From the NCBI GenBank assembly GCA_015680685.1, contig MNCI01025409.1:971487-997397 (forward strand): 25,911 nt of DNA, written 5' to 3'. Position numbers and translations under genes: made by a program. The notes beneath the pieces were generated by a model. The model saw only the letters and a program-made list of their open reading frames with translations. It did not search any database and had not been told where the DNA came from. Shown here piece after piece: positions 20,752 to 25,911 of the stretch (position 1 is its first letter; the number at the start of each line of letters is the position of its first letter). This stretch comes from Gnetum montanum. Lineage: Eukaryota; Streptophyta; Gnetopsida; Gnetales; Gnetaceae.

Positions 20752-20880
20752 GAGGATTCAAAGCACACCCCTTGGACAAAATAAATGTGAAAAATGCATG
20801 GGTCTTTGCATGGTATGGTTTCCATTCAAAAAAAACATGGGAATTCAAAGCACATCCCTTAGACCAAATAAAAGGGCTAC
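20752..20880 (+). repeat. Direct repeat in post-pol region of element C
   Basis: GAGGATTCAAAGCACACCCCTTGGACAAAATAAA-type sequence at 20752-20783 recurs as GGAATTCAAAGCACATCCCTTAGACCAAATAAA-type at 20840-20872, with TGCATGGTATGGTTTCCATTCAAA between. A short local duplication of about 88 bp period. Confidence 0.7.
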
Positions 20881-21290
20881 AAGCACTGGTTATGAGACTT
20901 ATACCTTATCTCCTCTAACTGAGACCCTTTCTAAATTCCTACCTTCACTCTAATTTGGAATGGTGGTTGTTTTGTGAGAGCATTCTTGTGTCTCAAGGGA
21001 TGGACTTTCCTTAGAATGTTGATGCGAAGTCACTGAAAGTGGTTGATTTTGATCTAGACTAAGGAAGGATCCTACCAAGTTAATTAATCACAAACTCCAC
21101 AAGGGACTATATGTGACTATAATTAGAAACTCCATTCCACTCTCTCTATCATCCATCTATTCTCTTCATGCCTCACCTCGCTACCTGTTTCATGTTTTAA
21201 TTCAATGTTCTGGTTTGATGTGTCAGGATTCTCAGTAAGTTACTTTTGGATTTCTATACTTAACTTTCCATAACCATTAATCATCCATGG

Positions 21291-21367
21291 TGCCCATGGA
21301 CTCCTTAGTTTGAATTTATGCAAGGGCATAAAAGGAATGTGCCTGCTTTGGGAAGGACCCACTTGCC
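21291..21367 (+). other. Conserved non-coding block, copy in element C
   Basis: Counterpart of 1191-1266 in element A (TGCCCATGGA, AAGGGCAT, GCCTGCTTTGGG, GGACCCACTTG). Confidence 0.65.
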
Positions 21368-22054
21368 TATCTTTTGGTTTGGTTAATTTAAGTTCTTTAT
21401 CCTTAGACATTGTTACAATCAATTTTTTTTATTTACCCCATCCATGTCATCCAATTGTATGCACCTTCAAAACTATTTGTAATGAACTCCTTTTTATTTT
21501 TGTGAAGACCCTCTTTCAAGTACTCCTTGTGTTAAGCTTTTTTCTAAATTATATGGATTACTTCTCTTATTTAATCCATTCGTCAATCTTTTCACTAACA
21601 ACGTCAAGCAACCAATCTATCACAATCACAACCTAGCTAAATAAAATCACTGATGAAACAAAGTACTCAACCATTATCTATTGCACTATAGATACTAATC
21701 CTTGGTTTTGTTGTGACTGTAGTGCGAAGCATGGATTGGAAGTGAGACTGTCATCACCAAGGAGGATGCAACCATATCAATCGAGGGAGATTGTTCCTGA
21801 CCACTGGATCTCTTCTACATCTCCCTCATTATTCTATTGCCAAGAGGGGTTGGATGTTCTTTAGATCCATTGGTGTTCTTTCCTATTGTCATGAACATCC
21901 AATATTATACACCATTGTAATATTGTATGCTCAGGCACTTTTGTATTCATCTATTTTCTCTGTGTCACTCTGCATGTCAATCAAATAAGTCCACACCCCC
22001 TAATATATTTTTTAAAGGACTTGTTCCTCTTCTTCTGTACTTGAGGGCGAGTTT

Positions 22055-22073
22055 TCATTCAATCATGGTGGTA
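22055..22073 (+). promoter_or_regulatory. Polypurine-tract-like site before the 3' LTR of element C
   Basis: CATTCAATCATGGTGGTA directly precedes the LTR start TGATAAAC; it is the counterpart of 5023-5040 in element A with transversion and transition changes in the G run. Confidence 0.55.
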
Positions 22074-22932
22074 TGATAAACTATGTTTTTCATCACTTTG
22101 ATATCAGGGTGGCTACGATATCGAGTATGCAATATCGTAGCCCAAGATGTGATATCGTACATTCGATATCGCAGGGTTACTCTCGAGTCTATACATACAT
22201 CACCTAGGCGTGTAATTGGAAGTAAGTTTTTAGCAGTAAAGTAGTGAAACTCTTGCAATTTGTCCATTTAAAATTTAGAATATTTTCGAAGTGCCCATAG
22301 CAGGAGTGGATCTTTATTCAAGCATTGATGTACCTGAGCACACCATTGTGTTGGTAATAAAGATGAGCTCTTTGATCCATTCCTTGTAGCACTTGATATT
22401 TTCTTTCTTATCCATTTACATATTGTTATTTTGTGCAATTTACATTAATTTTCTTTATGTAGCAATTAGTTTTGATCAATTAAGAAAATCGTTAAATTAC
22501 ACAAGCATGACCCTTTCGAGCATACGTGTGACACTTAGTAGCTCAGAAAAAATTAGCGTTTGACAGCGTAGTAGTGTTTTCACAAAGTTCAAGATGTGTT
22601 TGGGAAGTGGGAATGGTTACTTGTGTTAGGATAGATTAGATTATAGTTTCCTTAACAGTTAATTGCTTTTATTTTTTATCACTCTTACTTTTATTCTTAT
22701 TCTAGGTAAGTAATTACATAAAAACACAAAACAATAAAATCATACGCCTTAGTCACACTTAACCATACAATTGCATTCCACAAGTGGGACTAGGAAGACA
22801 ATGAATGAACAACATGCACACACTATTTAGCTCTAGTATACTTAGTAACTATAGTCTGCAGAATTCAACCAGATTGCACTTGAACTCTTGTGATTCATAT
22901 GGTTGGGCATAGGGGTATCTCGCCACTCATCA
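22074..22932 (+). repeat. 3' LTR of element C (859 bp)
   Basis: Starts TGATAAACTATG, ends CGCCACTCATCA and is followed by ATTGG. It contains GATATC-type boxes at about 22100, 22117, 22132 (AATATC), 22151 and 22165, a TATA-like TATACATA at 22190-22197 (one change from TATAAATA), and AATAAA at 22356-22361. It preserves the promoter region that is deleted from the 5' copy. Confidence 0.93.
22095..22197 (+). promoter_or_regulatory. U3 GATATC-box array and TATA-like box, 3' LTR of element C
   Basis: Boxes read TGATATCAG, CGATATCGAG, CAATATCGTAG, TGATATCGTAC and CGATATCGC, followed by TATACATA. This is the only surviving promoter copy of this element. Confidence 0.7.
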
Positions 22933-22937
22933 ATTGG
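22933..22937. repeat. Target-site duplication ATTGG, right copy
   Basis: Exact repeat of 13038-13042, next to the right LTR of element C. Confidence 0.9.
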
Positions 22938-24090
22938 ATTTGTTGACAATGCAAAAATTGCTCTTAAAACTAATACTATTTCCTCCATTAGAGACTTATT
23001 CAATAAAGATGAGAGGAATAGAAATATTGGAAACATAATACACATTGGAAATGATGACCTTTTATCCATTATTTAGTTTAACTATACAATCTCTAATTTC
23101 TTCTAGGACTAAGTATTTTCGATATCCAATTTTGATGTTGTCAAGACTATTTTTTGTTTTGTAATTAAGAAGATAGTTTTTGTAGGGTATCATGTGATTG
23201 GATCATCCACTATCTACAATACAAGAATCTTACTTTATTTCTTTAATCAAATTCAATTCTACATAATTACCTGACTCTTCTTCTTGAGTATTCTTTTGAG
23301 ATGATGAGGGAGCATATTGTTTTGTTTATGAAGTTTATCCATTTATTGTTTTAAAACCAATTCTGATCCAACATTGATTGAGGGTATGACCTTTTCTTTT
23401 GTAGAGGTTGTAATATGATACTAAGTCTTGATCCTATTTTTTTCTTCTAGATTAATTTCATCTACATCTTTCTTTAGTTGAATCTCTTTCCCTTTCTCTT
23501 GTATTTTAAGCACCATTTTCTTGTGAGTTTATTTCTAGATCTCTATTATAATAATTGAATCTTCCTCTCCCTTTTAATCTTCCTTGTCTATCTCTTCCTC
23601 TTTAGTTAGTTATGTAGGCTTGATCATTTTCACTAGATTATTTATTATTCTTGATAATTTATAGGGTTGTGAATTGAGTAACTAATTCATTAATACTAAG
23701 CATGTTGAAGTCCTTTAAAAGAGTAATGTTTTCCATCATGATTTCAAATCTTGGATCTATATAGAGATCTTGAAGAACTTTCTAAACCTTTTACCTATTG
23801 GCATATCCATAACCAGATTCCTCTATTTTTTATAAGTTTTCATACATTCTAATAAATAATTCTTTAGAACTTTCATTTCTTCCAATTTCTAGGGTATTGA
23901 ATTTTTGTTTGTAAATTAGTTACTATAATTGTTGATTTTCCAAGCTTCTTGTAACATTCGATCCTAGAATGCCAATGAATTTAATCATTCATCATATTGA
24001 ATCATTATTTAACATGGAAATAATCCATATCATTTATTTAAACTTACAAATATTTGCAAAGAAATGAAATTGAAAAATAAATAATAGTGA
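22938..24090 (-). pseudogene. Element E (Ty1/copia): gag, zinc knuckle, protease segment
   Basis: Read on the minus strand from about 24090 to 22938. Capsid (UBN2-type): AWKINN, SSKELFIRMYENL, VLQDLYIDPRFEIMMENI, LSINELVTQF (about 23680-23960). An Arg/Gly-rich stretch (RQGRLKGRGRFNYYN, about 23550-23600) precedes the zinc knuckle at 23368-23416: YYNLYKRKGHTLNQCW, where both first Cys are Tyr (G-to-A), leaving only the His and last Cys. Protease: CIVDSG*SNHMIPY at about 23180-23225, the usual DSGCSNHM active site. Then SNVYYVSNIS and SISFKSNFCIVNKSN up to the junction with element C. The piece at 12500-13037 is its continuation. The minus-strand open frame 22842-23069 is in another phase. Confidence 0.82.
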
Positions 24091-24416
24091 GATTTTACTT
24101 ATGAAATTTTATGGGTACAATATTAATGACACTGAGTTATCTTTCTATGACACTTAGGATCCTTAGAAGCAAGAAGGCATTACCACCATGGTTAGGCCAT
24201 CAGACTAAAGGAGTGATCAATTCCTTCTTATCCCACTTCACCTAACTCTCATCACTTGCTGATACAACCACAAAGTTCAACCTTAAATGTCACAGATCAA
24301 ACCCATTCCTAACGGGTACTATGAATAATTACAACATCTTATAATGAGGCATCCCTTCTTTTGAAGATTAGTTACATAATTAATAATATAATTCTATTTG
24401 TAATAAGGAACATGAT
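24091..24416. other. Region between copia gag and element D
   Basis: Expected to hold the 5' leader or 5' LTR part of the minus-strand copia element. I find no clear LTR end; GTTGTATCAG on the minus strand near 24270 is a poor match to the copia primer-binding motif TGGTATCAGAGC. No gene is seen. Confidence 0.4.
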
Positions 24417-24424
24417 TGATGAGA

Positions 24425-24557
24425 CACGATATGCACAAGCCGCGATATCGCGTACGCGATATCGCAGCCACCGCGATATCGCATCCCCTACGATATCACG
24501 TCATCCCCTACGATATTGCGTACATGATATCACGGTCCACTGCCAAATCTATAAATA
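24425..24557 (+). promoter_or_regulatory. U3 GATATC-box array and TATA box, LTR of element D
   Basis: About eight GATAT boxes at about 24428, 24444, 24457, 24475, 24492, 24512 and 24525 with flanks CGCGATATCGCG and CGATATCACG, then TATAAATA at 24550. A 20-bp tandem repeat (unit near GCATCCCCTACGATATCACG, 24482-24501 and 24502-24521) shows recent box gain. Confidence 0.78.
24442..24465. repeat. Perfect 24-bp palindrome in U3 of element D
   Basis: Two GCGATATCGC boxes joined head to head through a central GTAC; each half reads GCGATATCGCGT and the other half is its exact reverse complement. It carries six CpG dinucleotides, all intact. Confidence 0.95.
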
Positions 24558-24795
24558 AGAGATGGCACTCCCCTAATTTCAAAATATAGAGGCTAGAAGT
24601 AGCAAAGCTCTGGCGGATTGATCACCCTAGAGATAGAATATTTTCCATGTGCCCGCAATAGGAGTCCCCCAAGTGAACGGTTCTTTATTCGAGCAGCTCT
24701 GTACTTGAACACAAGTTGTGTACAGTAATAAAGATGAGCTTTGTAGATAAACCTTGCAATACATGGATAGGTTTATTTAATGTTATTTATTGCTT

Positions 24796-25000
24796 TCCTA
24801 GTAGCGCGGCATGAGTACGACTTGATTATGAGCATTGACGAATGTGTATGGCTAACCAAGGAATCGACTACTCATCACGATTAGATTCTCTCACCCTTAT
24901 CTCCTAGAATGTGGGACGAGTACAACTTGATTACGAGCATCTACAGATGTGTACGGCTAATCAAGGAATTGGCTGCTCATCACACTTAGGCTAGTTAGGT
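24796..25000 (+). repeat. Tandem duplication (period about 106 bp) in LTR of element D
   Basis: Unit 1 begins at 24796 and unit 2 at 24902, both with TCCTAG. Both contain GAGTACGACTTGATTAYGAGCA-type sequence, ATGTGTAYGGCTAAYCAAGG and GACTACTCATCAC-type sequence. The LTR of element A has only one unit (5414-5580), interrupted by other LTR sequence. Confidence 0.8.
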
Positions 25001-25403
25001 GCCTTAGTACGACCGCTTCGAGCACATGCGTTACGTGTGGTAATCCCAGTAACGATTAGCGTTTGGTAGCCATAGTTGCACAGTTCAGGGTGTGTACGGT
25101 AAGTGGGAATGGATGCAGACACTAGTTAATTTAGACTTAGGACATTAGTTAGAGTAGTTAGTTCTCTCAACCCTTCACCCCTTAGCATAGGAGATAAACC
25201 AGAAAAGACCAAAAAAATCATATACCTCGAACTTACTTAACCATACACCGTGACAACAACAAGTAAGTTTGGGAAGACAATGAACGATTAACCCCAAGTG
25301 TTCCATGGGGTGTTTAGGCATTTAGTCTACAGAGTTTGACCGGATCATGTGTGCTATGGTTGTTTCATATGGTTGAGTGTAGGGGTACCTCGCCACTCAT
25401 CAT

Positions 25404-25421
25404 AGGTGCCATTGTCGGGGA
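25404..25421 (+). promoter_or_regulatory. Primer-binding site of element D, tRNA-Asp type
   Basis: AGGTGCCATTGTCGGGGA, one base after the LTR end. Against TGGCGCCGTTGCCGGGGA there are four differences, three of them transitions. Confidence 0.75.
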
Positions 25422-25538
25422 TTAAGTGTTTGTACGCCAATTAGAACATTAGGAAATCTTTCACATCGTTGTGAGCCTTAACGAACCTTTGGGTTAATTA
25501 GTTAAATAAGAACAGATGGTGAACAGCACACCAATAAA
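25422..25538 (+). other. 5' leader of element D
   Basis: Short non-coding stretch between primer-binding site and the gag ATG; no motif recognised. Confidence 0.5.
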
Positions 25539-25911
25539 ATGGCTTCTTCTCATTAGGTTAACTCAAATAGGAATAACACGAAAGACAATCAGCAACATAC
25601 ACATAACCTAAACTACCCAGTCCTAAAAAATATAAGATGGTTTATACTCATCCCGATGAGTATATTCCTGACTACACTTTTATCCTCCATCAGGATGAAC
25701 AGTTGCACTGGAGAGATTTGTTTGGTAACATAATTTTACCACCAGATCGATCTGTCCTGAACATGCTCTTCCGTGCCTTAGCACAGATTGGCATGCAGGA
25801 CTTATTCGCTGAATACGTTGCTGGAGAATATGATATAAGGGATTATCATCCCATCACTTTGCAACGTATGGGGGATGAAAGGTAGGAGAGCCAACACTCA
25901 TTGTTGAAGGG
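25539..25911 (+). pseudogene. Element D gag, N-terminal part, runs off the window
   Basis: ATG at 25539 gives MASSH then a stop; the equivalent in element C is MSSSHRIP. A frame change between 25555 and 25637 brings in MVYTHPDEYIPDYTFILHQD, which aligns with VVYAHPNEYVPYFTFILHQD of element C. It continues GNIILPPDRS and RDYHPITLQRMGDER, then a stop (TAG) at 25883, after which homology continues to the last base. Function is the Gag N-terminal domain; no known fold is recognised by eye. Confidence 0.75.

Larger units (their letters stand above)
20047..22054 (+). other. Post-pol non-coding region of element C
   Basis: T-rich tracts (20080-20280), an A/G tract (20728-20750), and a block shared with element A (21291-21367). 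Positions 20755-20800 and 20840-20880 are near-repeats (GGGAATTCAAAGCACATCCC-type and ATGAGGATTCAAAGCACACC). No recognisable protein is encoded; frames at 19944, 20750, 21310 and 21791 have no domain. The long extra reading frame of element A is absent; TGTGACTGTAG at 21711-21721 may correspond to the acceptor-like site before it. Confidence 0.55.
13043..22932 (+). mobile_element. Element C: full-length Athila-like retrotransposon (9,890 bp)
   Basis: Bounded by related LTRs (13043-13693 and 22074-22932) and a perfect 5-bp target-site duplication. Internal order is primer-binding site, Gag, protease, RT, RNase H, integrase, long post-pol region. RT and RNase H motifs (CIDFQLLN, FLDGYSGYNQI, FMDDFS, NVVANHLSRL) match the Athila lineage. 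It interrupts copia element E. All frames are broken. The long extra reading frame of element A is missing, so the post-pol region is shorter or deleted. Confidence 0.92.
24417..25402 (+). repeat. 5' LTR of element D (986 bp)
   Basis: TGATGAGACACG at the start, CGCCACTCATCA at the end, primer-binding site immediately after. TATAAATA at 24550-24557 and AATAAA at 24727-24732 place U3, R and U5. It is longer than the other copies because of a tandem duplication (24796-25000) and extra boxes. Confidence 0.92.
24417..25911 (+). mobile_element. Element D: 5' end of an Athila-like retrotransposon
   Basis: An LTR (24417-25402), a primer-binding site (25404-25421) and the start of gag (25539 onward) on the plus strand; the rest lies beyond the window. 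It is related to A and C but keeps the most intact box array. The left flank ATGAT (24412-24416) would be the target-site duplication. Confidence 0.88.

Noticed and set aside
21310-21636. Plus-strand hydrophobic frame of 108 residues that could look like a membrane protein
   Set aside because: T-rich post-pol sequence gives Phe/Leu-rich translations by chance; part of it overlaps the conserved non-coding block and there is no similar frame in element A.
24230-24300. Copia primer-binding site and LTR end
   Set aside because: Only GTATCAG matches on the minus strand and no TG...CA LTR boundary could be placed.

Overview
The window looks like repeat-dense intergenic DNA from the nuclear genome of a seed plant. 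I see no host gene, rRNA, tRNA or CRISPR array. Nearly everything can be assigned to long terminal repeat (LTR) retrotransposons nested in one another, all carrying stop codons, frameshifts and transitions. A large, slowly purged genome such as a gymnosperm's would fit, but the sequence does not fix the species.

Layout, using my own element names. Element A (1-5862, + strand) is the 3' end of an Athila-like Ty3/gypsy element. It has a post-pol non-coding region, an internal promoter-like cassette, a long extra reading frame (2121-4873) and a 3' LTR (5041-5862). Element B (5863-12499, +) is a different Ty3/gypsy element with gag, PR, RT, RNase H, integrase and a 3' LTR; its RT is split by what looks like a solo LTR (8285-9271). 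Element E is a Ty1/copia element on the minus strand, seen in two pieces (24090-22938 and 13037-12500). Element C (13043-22932, +) is a complete Athila-like element of 9,890 bp that cuts E in two and is flanked by the target-site duplication ATTGG. Element D (24417 to the window end, +) is the 5' LTR, primer-binding site and start of gag of another Athila-like element.

Order of events inferred from the nesting: copia E came first; B and C each landed in it; A landed in B; the solo LTR landed in B's RT. D lies next to the 5' side of E. C and D, the two elements whose primer-binding region is in the window, have sites that fit tRNA-Asp, with nearly all mismatches being transitions.

The most unusual material is regulatory. 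The Athila-like LTRs carry arrays of GATATC-centred boxes (consensus near CGATATCGCGTAC) just upstream of TATAAATA; in D one stretch is a perfect 24-bp palindrome. Element A has a further copy of this box-array-plus-TATA cassette inside the element, about 480 bp before the extra reading frame, which suggests a private promoter for that frame. Element B, from a different lineage, has its own array of about 13 GAGA(C/T)ATCT boxes in its LTR, with the same GATATC-like core. The nested reading, the ATTGG duplication, the D-D35-E integrase spacings and the split copia element are well supported; promoter function is inference.
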